A stretch of DNA of 64,000 bases from Desulfotruncus arcticus DSM 17038 (GTDB lineage Bacteria > Bacillota > Desulfotomaculia > Desulfotomaculales > Desulfallaceae): NCBI RefSeq assembly GCF_900113335.1, contig NZ_FOOX01000024.1, forward strand, positions 1-64,000, read 5' to 3'. Each line of letters opens with the position of its first letter. The stretch's first letter is position 1. The translations under genes and the position numbers were made by a program. Of the stretch, positions 34,479-43,258 are shown in pieces. The notes beneath the pieces were generated by a model. The model worked only from the letters and a program-made list of their open reading frames with translations, did not search any database and was not told the origin of the DNA.

Positions 34479-35570
34479 GTGCTGACTGCTGGAATTATTG
34501 GCCTGCCCATGGTAGGTAAGACAACCATATTTAATCTTGTCACAGAATCGGGGCTGGAAACCTCCAATTATCTGACGGGTAAAACGGAGATTAACGTGGA
34601 AATGGCGGAGGTGCCGGATACCCGGATTGATTTCCTGTCCGGTTTATATAAGCCGAAAAAAACTATCTACGCTCAAATTCAATTCAGCGATGTGCCGGGT
34701 TTGGTGAGGGGCGCCAGTGAGGGTAAAGGGGTAGGAAACAAGTTCTTGGACGGAATTCGTAATGCCGACCTGCTGGTGCAGGTAGTGAGGGCTTTTTCCA
34801 ATAAAGACGTTCCCCATGTCGACGGTGATATTGATCCGGTAAGGGATATTGAAACCGTTAACCTCGAACTGCTGCTTGCAGATATGGACCTGGTTGAAAA
34901 GAGAATTAAACGGATTGAGGAAGGTAAAAAGATAAAAAAAGAACAGGCTGATGAACTGGCGGTGCTGCGTAAATGCCTGGAAGCGTTGGAAAATGAAATA
35001 ACCGTGCATCAAGCGGGACTATCCGAGGCTGAAAAATCTTTGCTTGTTAACTACAGTTTCCTCACGGACAAACCTGTGATTATGGTGGTTAATATTGATG
35101 AAGAACAGTTGCGCAGCGGTAGTTATCCCGGGTCGGACAAGGTCCGGGAATTTGCGTCGGGGCGCGGCATCAAGCTGCTGGAAATAAGCGGCCAGATTGA
35201 AATGGAAATTGCCCAGCTGCCTGAAGAGGACAAAGAAGTGTTTATGGAAGACCTCGGCCTTAAAGAGTCCGGTATCAGCCGTCTGGCCCGGGCAACTTAC
35301 GAGACGCTTGGCCTGATATCTTTCTTTACCGTTGGCGAGGACGAGGTAAGAGCCTGGACCATTTCCGAGGGGCTAAATGCCAGGAGTGCCGCGGGTAAGA
35401 TCCATTCCGACCTGGAGCGGGGTTTTATCAGGGCCGAAGTTGTAGCATATGAGGACCTGAAGGAAAATGGCAGTATGGTCAAAGCCAAAGAAAAAGGTTT
35501 GGTGAGGTTGGAAGGAAAGGAATACATAGTTAAGGACGGAGATATTTTAAACATTAGGTTTAATGTTTGA
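34479..35570 (+). CDS. ychF: YchF/OLA1-family P-loop ATPase
   Basis: 363 residues, normal length. The G1 motif GLPMVGKTTIFN, the G3 motif DVPGLVRGASEGKGVGNKFLDGIRNADLL, and the C-terminal TGS-like region (ISFFTVGEDEVRAWTI ... HSDLERGFIRAEVV) are typical. YchF binds ATP and ribosomes and takes part in stress control. The GTG at 34479 follows GAGGTGA; the longer frame is not used. Confidence 0.93.
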   Translation: MLTAGIIGLPMVGKTTIFNLVTESGLETSNYLTGKTEINVEMAEVPDTRIDFLSGLYKPKKTIYAQIQFSDVPGLVRGASEGKGVGNKFLDGIRNADLLVQVVRAFSNKDVPHVDGDIDPVRDIETVNLELLLADMDLVEKRIKRIEEGKKIKKEQADELAVLRKCLEALENEITVHQAGLSEAEKSLLVNYSFLTDKPVIMVVNIDEEQLRSGSYPGSDKVREFASGRGIKLLEISGQIEMEIAQLPEEDKEVFMEDLGLKESGISRLARATYETLGLISFFTVGEDEVRAWTISEGLNARSAAGKIHSDLERGFIRAEVVAYEDLKENGSMVKAKEKGLVRLEGKEYIVKDGDILNIRFNV

Positions 35571-35613
35571 TTTATTTTGAAGTTGAAACTGCATGGAGTT
35601 TTATCCCTTCGCT

Positions 35614-37203
35614 TTATTTTTTTTTGCGTTTATTATGAGGCTTTCGCCAGTGCTGCAAAGTCGCAATTCCATTCTTGATCAGTTCTATTTGGCCCGGGGT
35701 TAGCCCGAGACAATTTTGCAACAGGAATTGATCTCCCGCCTGGTAGGCTTTAGCTGTCTGTTCTGCTTTAAGACAAAAGTCAATTTTTTTTAGGAAGGCG
35801 TGCTTTCCTTTACCTGGGGATATTGCCGGAAATAGAAGGTTATTCACTTCGCCTGGTATCAATACCAGGACTCCGCCGCCCAGGGAATGAATATTAAGCT
35901 CAATAGATAAAAGTACAAGGCTGTTATACCACCTGCAGGCGAAATCTTCAGGATTAGTGGCGGGATCTTTTAAAAAACCGCAGAGCAGGCTGTTGGAAGC
36001 GGCAAAACCAGCACTGTTTAATACCAATATTGGGGTCTCAGAAAAAACCGTTAAAATTACGTCGGGTATTTCAATGCCCGGTGTTAAATACCAGGGATGG
36101 CGGGCCTTGCATTTATACCTGTTGTTGATGCCTGTTTTTTCGCCAAATTTAATATAGCTGCGATCCTCGGCCGTGATAGCAACCGGATAATACAGGCTGG
36201 TTTCGGAAACAGGGTCACTTAAAAACAGTCCTCGGCCACGAAGTTGTCTTGAATTTTTAACGGTATTGATCAAGTTTAAGGGCGGAAGTCCATACTTCTT
36301 TTTAATATCTCTGTCGGGGTGAAAAAAGTGCTTATCCCCGGTTACGTAGCCGATTTTAAATTTGCAGATTGCTTGCAGCGGTACGGTGGTCCCGTAGCAA
36401 GCAAGATCGCTGAGCAGGTGGCGCAAATCCGGTTCCAGCAATGACTTTACAAAAGGTTTTTGTCTGTGGTAAATGGTTTCCAAAGGGATTGCAGCCAGAC
36501 GATATGGGACATTGTTTAATAAGTCGTGGTGGGTAAGGTAAACCCGGTGCTGAACAAAATCGGTTGTTTTAGTGTAATTTTCCGCCAGCAGTAATACCGT
36601 TTCCTCTTCAATACCGGGGAAAAGGTCTTCATGTGTTCTGATAACTGTTATATGTTCAAAGGAACGGCTAAAAAATTCCCATAAAGGAATGGCGTATTTT
36701 ACATGAGTTATTTCAAAAGGCAGTACTAAAGCCAGGCGCCCTCCGGGCTTTAGAAAGGAACAGGCGTGAACTGTAAAAGGCATCCACAAACTGCCGTCCC
36801 GTGTCATTTTAACACCTGCTGCTTCGGTGCGGGCTATGGCCAGCCGGGCGGAAGAAATGTCAAGATGGCGCAGCCTGACGTAAGGCGGGTTGCCGATTAC
36901 CGTATCTATTGGAAAACAGCTTTCAACAGATAAAAAGTCCGCGTTAACAAAGTTTTCAGGATTGATGCTTTGGTTAGATAAAAAATTTTGATAAGTTTCT
37001 TGATGTACTTCAACAGCAAAAAGGTTCTGTTTGCTACCCCCCAATTCCTCAAGTCTTTCCAGCGCGGCATCAATAAAGGCCCCGTTGCCGAAGGAGGGTT
37101 CCAATACGGTGTCTGTAGCTTTGCGTATCGCCCATCTGGCTAGATAACGCGCTATATTTAAACGGGTATAATATGCTCCCCGTGCTCTGGCGTCAGAAGA
37201 CAA
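35614..37203 (-). CDS. N6-adenine DNA methyltransferase with TaqI-like C-terminal domain
   Basis: 529 residues. The N-terminus has the ARGAYYTRLNIARYLA region, SAM-binding VLEPSFGNGAFIDAAL, and the catalytic motif IV DTVIGNPPYVRL. The C-terminal half (RHPWYLTPGIEIPDVILTVFSE ... FACRWYNSLVLLSIELNIHS) looks like a TaqI-type target-recognition domain. No restriction gene is adjacent, so it is an orphan methylase or part of a scattered system. The TTG at 37203 follows AAAGGGGAG; the longer frame begins inside the terminator of the upstream degU gene. Confidence 0.85.
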   Translation of the reverse strand: MSSDARARGAYYTRLNIARYLARWAIRKATDTVLEPSFGNGAFIDAALERLEELGGSKQNLFAVEVHQETYQNFLSNQSINPENFVNADFLSVESCFPIDTVIGNPPYVRLRHLDISSARLAIARTEAAGVKMTRDGSLWMPFTVHACSFLKPGGRLALVLPFEITHVKYAIPLWEFFSRSFEHITVIRTHEDLFPGIEEETVLLLAENYTKTTDFVQHRVYLTHHDLLNNVPYRLAAIPLETIYHRQKPFVKSLLEPDLRHLLSDLACYGTTVPLQAICKFKIGYVTGDKHFFHPDRDIKKKYGLPPLNLINTVKNSRQLRGRGLFLSDPVSETSLYYPVAITAEDRSYIKFGEKTGINNRYKCKARHPWYLTPGIEIPDVILTVFSETPILVLNSAGFAASNSLLCGFLKDPATNPEDFACRWYNSLVLLSIELNIHSLGGGVLVLIPGEVNNLLFPAISPGKGKHAFLKKIDFCLKAEQTAKAYQAGDQFLLQNCLGLTPGQIELIKNGIATLQHWRKPHNKRKKK

Positions 37204-37225
37204 AGAGATCTCCCCTTTGGTAAAA

Positions 37226-37262
37226 AATAAAAAACCCCTCCCGTAATAATACAGGGACGGGG
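37226..37262 (-). terminator. Terminator of the degS-degU operon
   Basis: On the minus strand CCCC(G)TCCC pairs with GGGAGGGG and is followed by TTTTTTATTTTTT. Confidence 0.75.
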
Positions 37263-37264
37263 TA

Positions 37265-37924
37265 TTATATTTCAACCATGCCTTCCTTTATTGCCATTAA
37301 AGCTGCCTGGGTGCGGTCGGTTACATTGAGTTTTTGAAAAATATTCGTCAGATGGTTTTTGACAGTCTTTTCGCTGATGTAAAGCTTTCCGGCAATTGTT
37401 TTGTTGGAATCACCGTTCGCCACCAGCGTCAATACTTCCATTTCCCTTTCTGTAAGTCCCCAGGGTCTTGCTTCCTGTGGCTTTGTTGATAACTTGTTAA
37501 TCTGGCTAAAAATTTTAGCCGTTAAGGACGGGGAGATAAACGATTTACCATCGGCCACCTGCGCTATAGTATTAATTAACTGATCCGGGCTAACGTCTTT
37601 GAGCAGATAGGCGGCAACTCCATGGTGAATCATTTCGAATATGTATTCTTCCTGGTCATGAATGGTTAGCGCAATGACCCCGGTACCGGGAAATTCCTGT
37701 TTAATAATTTTACAAACTTCCATCCCCGTTAAATCAGGCAGGTTAATATCAAGCAGTACAATGTCCGGGCGGTAACTGCGGCATAATTCTATTGCTTGTT
37801 TGCCGTTGCATGCCTCCGCGATAACCTTAAATCTTTTTTCCAGAGATACTATTTTGGTTATTCCTTCCCTGACAAGGGCATGGTCATCAACAATTAGTAT
37901 CGATATTGGCTTCAAGCAACTCAC
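37265..37924 (-). CDS. degU: NarL/DegU-type response regulator
   Basis: 219 residues. The receiver domain has the acidic pocket VDDHALV, the phosphorylation site in DIVLLDINLPDLTG, and the Lys in YLLKDVSPDQ. The LuxR-type HTH follows (LTEREMEVLTLVANGDSNKTIAGKLYISEKTVKNHLTNIFQKL). It pairs with the DegS-like kinase, whose stop is three bases upstream. Confidence 0.9.
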   Translation of the reverse strand: MSCLKPISILIVDDHALVREGITKIVSLEKRFKVIAEACNGKQAIELCRSYRPDIVLLDINLPDLTGMEVCKIIKQEFPGTGVIALTIHDQEEYIFEMIHHGVAAYLLKDVSPDQLINTIAQVADGKSFISPSLTAKIFSQINKLSTKPQEARPWGLTEREMEVLTLVANGDSNKTIAGKLYISEKTVKNHLTNIFQKLNVTDRTQAALMAIKEGMVEI

Positions 37925-37927
37925 CCC

Positions 37928-39076
37928 TTACTTAATACGTAGGTCAAAAACGGGAATTGTGAGGGTAATTAGTGTTCCTTTGCCCGGCCCACTAATTATT
38001 TTATATTCGCCCTTTAATATCTGAACCCTCTCACGCATATTAATCAGACCATAACATTCCCGTCCTGAATGATGTTCAAGGTTGTCGGGGGTAAAACCAA
38101 TGCCATCGTCTTTAATTAAAATTGCAACCTTATCATCAAGCTGCTCCATTTTAACCAGAACGTTCTTGGCTTTGGCATGTTTGCGGACGTTGTTAAGAGC
38201 TTCCTGCACCACCCTAAACAGGGCTACCTCGGTGGCAGGGTTAAGGCGCGCCTGCTTACCGAAAAAAACAAATTCTATGTTTTGCTTGTGCTGGTTCCTA
38301 TAATCCTCCACGTATCGATTAAGAGCGGGGACCAGTCCAAGGTCGTCCAATACCATGGGCCGAAGGTCAAATATGATTTTGCGTACGTCTTGCAGGCTTT
38401 GTCGCACCAGTTCCTGTAATCGCATTAATTCTGTTTTAACATTTTGCGGTTCAACTTCCATTAGCTTTAGAATGTATTCCGCACGCATTACGATATTAGC
38501 CAGCAATTGGGCCGGTCCATCGTGAATCTCCCGGGCCACTCGTTTACGTTCTTCTTCCTGGGCCCGGATGATATTAATCCCCAGTTGCTGAATTTGCATT
38601 AGCTCGCCTATTCTTGTCGATAGGCTTTCCATATGCTTGCTGAGGTATTGCGACACTACTCCGAGATGCGACATGATATTTTCAGCTTTTTTTTGCATAT
38701 CCAGTATGCTGCGGAGGTTTCTTTCCAGGTTATCCCGTTTATACCTTAACAAATGTTCCTGGCCTTGTAGCCCGGCAACCTCAAGTTGTAACTTTTGTGC
38801 TCTTTCATAAGCCCGTTTGATATCCGCTTCCGTGTAGCGGTTGAAGTCCTTGCTGACCTCCATCAGGTGGAGGCGGGCCCGTTTTTCTCTGGCATAAAGT
38901 TTATCTACCCGGTCAATTAGTTGTATTATTGTCTTTCTAACGTCTTCCAGTTCATCTTTAACCCTGGCGTGCTCAGTTCTGGTATTTTCCGCAATATCAT
39001 AAACCTGTTCCTGAGATTCTTGGATATAAAGCAGTATTTCGTTAATGATTTTGTCAAGTAACGCTGCGTTTAACAA
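37928..39076 (-). CDS. degS: DegS-like sensor histidine kinase
   Basis: 382 residues, cytoplasmic. A DegS-type coiled-coil sensor region (about 1-170) precedes the HisKA_3 phosphoacceptor ERKRVAREIHDGPAQLLAN and the HATPase N-box and G-box (ALNNVRKHAKAKNVLV, IKDDGIGFTPDN). TTG 39076 follows AGGTGA; an upstream GTG at 39085 is possible. It activates DegU in the same operon; targets are not visible here. Confidence 0.9.
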   Translation of the reverse strand: MLNAALLDKIINEILLYIQESQEQVYDIAENTRTEHARVKDELEDVRKTIIQLIDRVDKLYAREKRARLHLMEVSKDFNRYTEADIKRAYERAQKLQLEVAGLQGQEHLLRYKRDNLERNLRSILDMQKKAENIMSHLGVVSQYLSKHMESLSTRIGELMQIQQLGINIIRAQEEERKRVAREIHDGPAQLLANIVMRAEYILKLMEVEPQNVKTELMRLQELVRQSLQDVRKIIFDLRPMVLDDLGLVPALNRYVEDYRNQHKQNIEFVFFGKQARLNPATEVALFRVVQEALNNVRKHAKAKNVLVKMEQLDDKVAILIKDDGIGFTPDNLEHHSGRECYGLINMRERVQILKGEYKIISGPGKGTLITLTIPVFDLRIK

Positions 39077-39198
39077 TGTTTTCACCTGCCAGTTGGATAC
39101 GAAACGGGTGAATATTTATTCGCTGTTGGCAACAGTCTATCCTGCTGAAAATGTAGAAAGTTTATCAATACCCGGGAAGATTGCAGCAATACCGGATA

Positions 39199-39874
39199 TT
39201 ATTGCTGCTGGGTCAGTTCTTTTAAAATACTTTCAGCTGTAAAATTAATGATCATATTGCTCATGTCTATTATGCTGCTTTGAAGCAGGGCTTGATCGGC
39301 CGCCTCGCCCGCTATTTGAAGTGGCTGGTTAACCTGTGGTTTTTCAGCGGCAGCAGGCTTTTCAGCGACTGTCGGAGGCTCGTCCGGTTGCTGCACCTCC
39401 CAGGCGGGCTTCATATTAGGATTGTTAATAACCTTAACCGGTGTTCCCAGCGGGGTATGATCAAACAGCCAGGTCACATCGTTGTTGTGCATTCGGATAC
39501 ACCCCGCCGACGCGTAGGTGCCGATGGAGGCAGGGTTATTGGTTCCATGAATGCCGTAAACCCCGCCGCCGCCGACGCTTAAACCCAGCCAACGGTAACC
39601 AAGCGGGTTGCTGGGACTTCCGCCGGGGATATTAAGGCGGTAATAAGCGGGATTGACTAATTTAATAACAATACTGAATTGTCCTTCGGGAGTAAGTGCG
39701 GGAGTTTTTCCCGTGGCTACAGGGAAAACTTTAAAAACGGTGTCATTGCTGTTAAAGTAGAGCTTGTTAGTGGCTTTGTTAATAATTATTTCAGTCTTTG
39801 CGGCAGCCGGCCCGACGAGGATGAAGAATATGGCCAGGCACAGAATAACTGTGATATAATTTTTTTTTTACCAC
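39199..39874 (-). pseudogene. L,D-transpeptidase (YkuD) with frameshift in an A10 tract
   Basis: The YkuD domain is intact: IIINKATNKLYFN near the start and HGTNNPASIGTYASAGCIRMHN with the catalytic Cys. A signal segment (YITVILCLAIFFILVGPAAA) and a ~90-residue C-terminal tail are present. The only good start is GTG 39874, with GGAGGC seven bases away. From it the frame enters a run of ten A (39860-39869) and comes out one base off; nine A would restore it. So this is a slippage-dependent gene, a fresh mutation or a sequencing error. The enzyme would form 3-3 crosslinks in cell wall. Confidence 0.8.
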
Positions 39875-39956
39875 CTTGACGCCTCCTAATTAAACTGCTT
39901 TTATATAACTACGGTGTGAGTATTGATTTGATGATTTTTTTTGGTTAGCAGGGGGA

Positions 39957-41234
39957 ATGGATTTGCCGGATATTAAACAGGAAGAGGAAAAAGCTATCCT
40001 GGTGGCGTTGGAACTGCCGGGAATGAAGAGTGACGAGGTGGAGGAATCGTTAAATGAGCTTTCCGGCCTGGCGCAGACAGCCGGGGCTGAAGTAGTGGAT
40101 ATGTATGTTCAGCGGCGTAACCGCCCCGACCCGGCCACTTTCCTTGGCCGGGGCAAGGTGGCGGAATTGGCCGGGGTGGCCGGGGCAACCGGTGCCGATA
40201 TTTTAATTTGTGACCGTGAGCTGCAGCCCGCCCAGCAGCGTAATCTGGAACAGGAACTGGGAATCAGAGTTATTGACCGTACCCAGTTGATCCTGGATAT
40301 TTTTGCCTGCCGGGCTCAAACAAAGGAAGGAAAACTGCAAGTTGAACTGGCCCAGCTTCAGTACATGCTGCCGCGGCTGACCGGCCTGGGCACCCAGTTA
40401 TCCCGCCTGGGCGGGGGAATTGGCACCCGGGGGCCCGGTGAAACCAAACTGGAAGTAGACAGGCGCAGAATTAGAAAGAGGATTTCTGATTTAAAGAAGG
40501 AAATTGAAGAGGTGCGGCGGCACCGGGAATTGCTGCGCCGGGGGCGCAAGCAGGTGCCTCTGCCGATGGTGGCATTAGTGGGCTATACCAACGCTGGCAA
40601 ATCAACCCTGCTTAATATCCTGACCGGGGCTGAAGTACTGGCGGAAGATAAACTGTTTGCCACTTTGGACCCTACCGTTCGCGGCATGAGGTTGCCTGAC
40701 GGCGACAGGGTATTGCTGGCCGACACGGTGGGCTTTATTCAAAACCTGCCGCATCACCTGGTTGCCGCTTTTAGAGCTACCCTGGAGGAAGTTGTGGAGG
40801 CAGATGTGATCATTCACGTTGTAGATATCAGTCACCCCCGGGCGGCAAGTCAAATGCAGGCCGTGGAAGCAGTTTTGGAATCACTGGAGGTGGCCGGCAA
40901 GCCGCGTTTAACAGTTTATAACAAGGCGGATCGCCTGACAGGCGGACTGCCTGAGGACCTGTCCGGCCAGGATGTGGCGGATGCTGAAGGGGTTATGGTT
41001 TCCGCTCTGCAGGGAACCGGCTTGAACCAGTTGGCTCAGCAGCTGTCAGTGCTTTTACGGAAAAATAGAATTAAGAAAACCTTTTATATACCCTACCATA
41101 AAAGCAATCTTATGCACTTGATCCATGAAAACGGAAAGGTGCTGCAGGCGAAACATGATCCTGACGGTGTTGAGGTTCTGGCGGAGATGGGGGTTGTATG
41201 GGCGCAGCGTTTGGAAAGTAAATTAAAAGGTTAA
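39957..41234 (+). CDS. hflX: HflX-type ribosome-associated GTPase
   Basis: 425 residues. The N-terminal HflX domain (RRNRPDPATFLGRGKVAELAG ... QLSRLGGGIGTRGPGETKLE) and the linker coiled coil precede the G domain with G1 GYTNAGKSTLLN, G3 DTVGFIQNLPHHLVAAF and G4 YNKAD. HflX splits stalled ribosomes. ATG 39957 follows an AGGGGG site. It is divergent from the L,D-transpeptidase. Confidence 0.95.
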   Translation: MDLPDIKQEEEKAILVALELPGMKSDEVEESLNELSGLAQTAGAEVVDMYVQRRNRPDPATFLGRGKVAELAGVAGATGADILICDRELQPAQQRNLEQELGIRVIDRTQLILDIFACRAQTKEGKLQVELAQLQYMLPRLTGLGTQLSRLGGGIGTRGPGETKLEVDRRRIRKRISDLKKEIEEVRRHRELLRRGRKQVPLPMVALVGYTNAGKSTLLNILTGAEVLAEDKLFATLDPTVRGMRLPDGDRVLLADTVGFIQNLPHHLVAAFRATLEEVVEADVIIHVVDISHPRAASQMQAVEAVLESLEVAGKPRLTVYNKADRLTGGLPEDLSGQDVADAEGVMVSALQGTGLNQLAQQLSVLLRKNRIKKTFYIPYHKSNLMHLIHENGKVLQAKHDPDGVEVLAEMGVVWAQRLESKLKG

Positions 41235-41237
41235 GCC

Positions 41238-41262
41238 AAAAGCCCCTCTAATAGGGGCTTTT
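41238..41262 (+). terminator. Intrinsic terminator of hflX
   Basis: The stem AAAAGCCCC/GGGGCTTTT with a 7-base loop gives a bidirectional A/T-flanked terminator. Confidence 0.85.
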
Positions 41263-41343
41263 GAATTTATTTTTCTATTGAATTACATAAAATAGTTTGG
41301 CTGGTAAAAAATAAGAGCAAATCTTGCGCGGGAGGTAAATTCG

Positions 41344-41568
41344 ATGTATGCTGGGCGGTTGACATGCGCCGAGAGACTGGCGATAGAGTCCCAACTGCGG
41401 GCTGAGAGGACTTGTGCCAAAAAAGTTCAGATTTACATGAGTGTCAGCCAGGATTCCGCTGTTCAGGCCATACTGCAGCAGATGGCTGAAAAGGGACAGC
41501 GTCATATCAGCATACTCAACAACATGCTGCATGACGCAGAGTCCTATTCAGATATACTACAACACTAA
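41344..41568 (+). CDS. Small helical protein, possible spore coat component
   Basis: 74 residues, mainly alpha-helical (CAERLAIESQLRAERTCAKKVQIY ... ILQQMAEKGQRHISILNNML). This looks like half of a ferritin-like bundle or a CotF-like unit. It lies 44 bases before a CotF-like gene with its own ribosome site (GGGAGG). Spore coat function is inferred from the neighbour. Confidence 0.6.
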   Translation: MYAGRLTCAERLAIESQLRAERTCAKKVQIYMSVSQDSAVQAILQQMAEKGQRHISILNNMLHDAESYSDILQH

Positions 41569-41611
41569 ATAAGTTGATAAGAAAATATAATTTTTATATG
41601 GGGGTTTAGCC

Positions 41612-41875
41612 ATGCAGTTTAATGATCAGGACATCCTGACCGACCTTTTGCAAAACATTAAAGCAATCTCTGTTGATTATCACAACGCTGTTCTGGAATC
41701 AGCCAATGATAATGTGCGCAATACCCTGATTCAGTTAAATAATGAGGAGATCAACCTGCAGCGCCAGGTTTTTAATCTTATGCGGGACCGGAATTGGCAT
41801 CAAATTAATGCTGCGGATACATCTAACCAATCCAAAATTGGCGCTGAAGTTGATCACCACCAGCTGCCTTATTAA
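41612..41875 (+). CDS. CotF-like spore coat protein
   Basis: 87 residues with the CotF pattern: DQDILTDLLQNIKAISVDYHNAVLESAND followed by VRNTLIQLNNEEINLQRQVFNLMRDRNWHQ. Such proteins line the inner spore coat, which supports a spore-forming host. ATG 41612 follows GGGGG. Convergent with the FAD oxidoreductase gene, two bases apart. Confidence 0.75.
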   Translation: MQFNDQDILTDLLQNIKAISVDYHNAVLESANDNVRNTLIQLNNEEINLQRQVFNLMRDRNWHQINAADTSNQSKIGAEVDHHQLPY

Positions 41876-41877
41876 GT

Positions 41878-43026
41878 TCAAAACACCACAGTTTCTTCCT
41901 GTCGGGCATCGCTAAACCGTTGGGGTGAAAGTGGGGCCGGGTCAACAGGCGGGTCAATGCCCAGGATCAGACAGGCCGCGATTAACCCTACAGCCGGCGC
42001 GTGCATAAATCCGTTTCCGCCAAACCCGCCGATGCAATAAAAGCCCTGCACTTCTGTTTCGCCTAAAATGCCCAGCCCGTCGGGTGTTAACGATCTGACC
42101 CCGGTATACATACCGGTTATTTCGGCGTCTTCAAGCACAGGTATGCGCTGCGTTGCCGCCTCTATGAATGCAAACAAGCCGGATCTGTCCACCACCGGAT
42201 CCAAACCCGGAGAGGTTTGTCTGTCCGTGCCGCCCAGCAGCAGGATGCCGTTTCTTTCAGCATGTAGATAAAACCCGGTATCCAGGTCGACGATTAGTGG
42301 AATATTCGAAGGGATCTGCCGCATCGGGGTGCAAACGTGAACCTGTCTGCGGAATGGGGCAGCCGGGAGATCAATTCCGGCCAGTCTTGCCACCAGGTGC
42401 AGGTGCGGGCCTGCTGCATTAACCACCACCGGTGCCCATGTTTCAAAGCCGTTGGCTCTAACTCCTTCGATTCGGCCGTTTTGGATAATTAAAGAGTTTA
42501 CTTCGGTGTTGCAAATTACTTTAACCCCCAGCCGGTGGCACTGCCGGTAATAACCTTCCATTACCCCGTAGGGGTCAGCGTAAGCGTCAAGCCGGCAGTA
42601 GCTGCCGCCTGTCAGGTCTTCTGTTTGTACGAATGGATAGCGTTCGGCAATTTCTCCGGGTGCAACAATCTCCGAAGGTACTTCAAGGCGATCCATTGTT
42701 GTTTTCATTTCTAACAGGGATGCAAACTTAGCGCTATCACTGGTAACAAAAAGATAGCCCCTTTTGCGAAAATAAACGGGATATTCCATATTGGCAGTAA
42801 ACCGTTGAAAAAAAGGGTAGCTGATTTTGGATAAAACAATGTTTAAAGGGTGGGCAAACTGATGTCTTATACCGCCTGTGCACTGGGCAGTTGATCCGGC
42901 ACCGTGGAATTTTTCCTTTTCCAAAAGCACAATCTTTAAATTGGGGTTTTTGGCAGCCAGATTATAGGCTGTGCTCAGTCCGGCAACACCGGCTCCGATA
43001 ATGATCACGTCTGCAATAACAGCCAA
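41878..43026 (-). CDS. FAD-dependent amine/amino-acid oxidoreductase (DAO family)
   Basis: 382 residues. The N-terminal dinucleotide fold (DVIIIGAGVAGLSTAYNLA) binds FAD. The DAO-family middle (GSTAQCTGGIRHQF, VVNAAGPHLHLVARLAG) and the C-terminal TPDGLGILGETEVQGFYCIGGFGGNGFMHAPAVG are typical of sarcosine oxidase/proline dehydrogenase-like enzymes. The substrate is not predictable. TTG 43026 is chosen for its AGAGGAGG. Confidence 0.85.
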   Translation of the reverse strand: MAVIADVIIIGAGVAGLSTAYNLAAKNPNLKIVLLEKEKFHGAGSTAQCTGGIRHQFAHPLNIVLSKISYPFFQRFTANMEYPVYFRKRGYLFVTSDSAKFASLLEMKTTMDRLEVPSEIVAPGEIAERYPFVQTEDLTGGSYCRLDAYADPYGVMEGYYRQCHRLGVKVICNTEVNSLIIQNGRIEGVRANGFETWAPVVVNAAGPHLHLVARLAGIDLPAAPFRRQVHVCTPMRQIPSNIPLIVDLDTGFYLHAERNGILLLGGTDRQTSPGLDPVVDRSGLFAFIEAATQRIPVLEDAEITGMYTGVRSLTPDGLGILGETEVQGFYCIGGFGGNGFMHAPAVGLIAACLILGIDPPVDPAPLSPQRFSDARQEETVVF

Positions 43027-43103
43027 GATGATACCTCCTCTATTCTCCCCGTAAAAATATGTTAATCTATAAAGGTGCAATTGTATAAATGAAGAATTAT
43101 ATT

Positions 43104-43130
43104 TAGGAGTCAGAATTCAGGAGTCAGAAT
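43104..43130. repeat. GGAGTCAGAAT short repeat cluster 1
   Basis: Two copies of AGGAGTCAGAATT in tandem upstream of the FakA-like gene. Related clusters lie at 45015-45103 and 46922-46963. Confidence 0.7.
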
Positions 43131-43258
43131 TATTTGATGCAAAATTTAAGGTCGAAAAAAAATATATAAGGAATGCAAAGAAATTCCTTCTGAATTCTAA
43201 TATCGTACTGGAGGTATTTTACCTGCGCTCATAGTTAATTACAAGGGGGATGCTGTTA

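Noticed and set aside
39280..39635. Plus-strand frames of 64-100 codons
   Set aside because: They are antisense to the readable L,D-transpeptidase domain, which has recognisable catalytic motifs.
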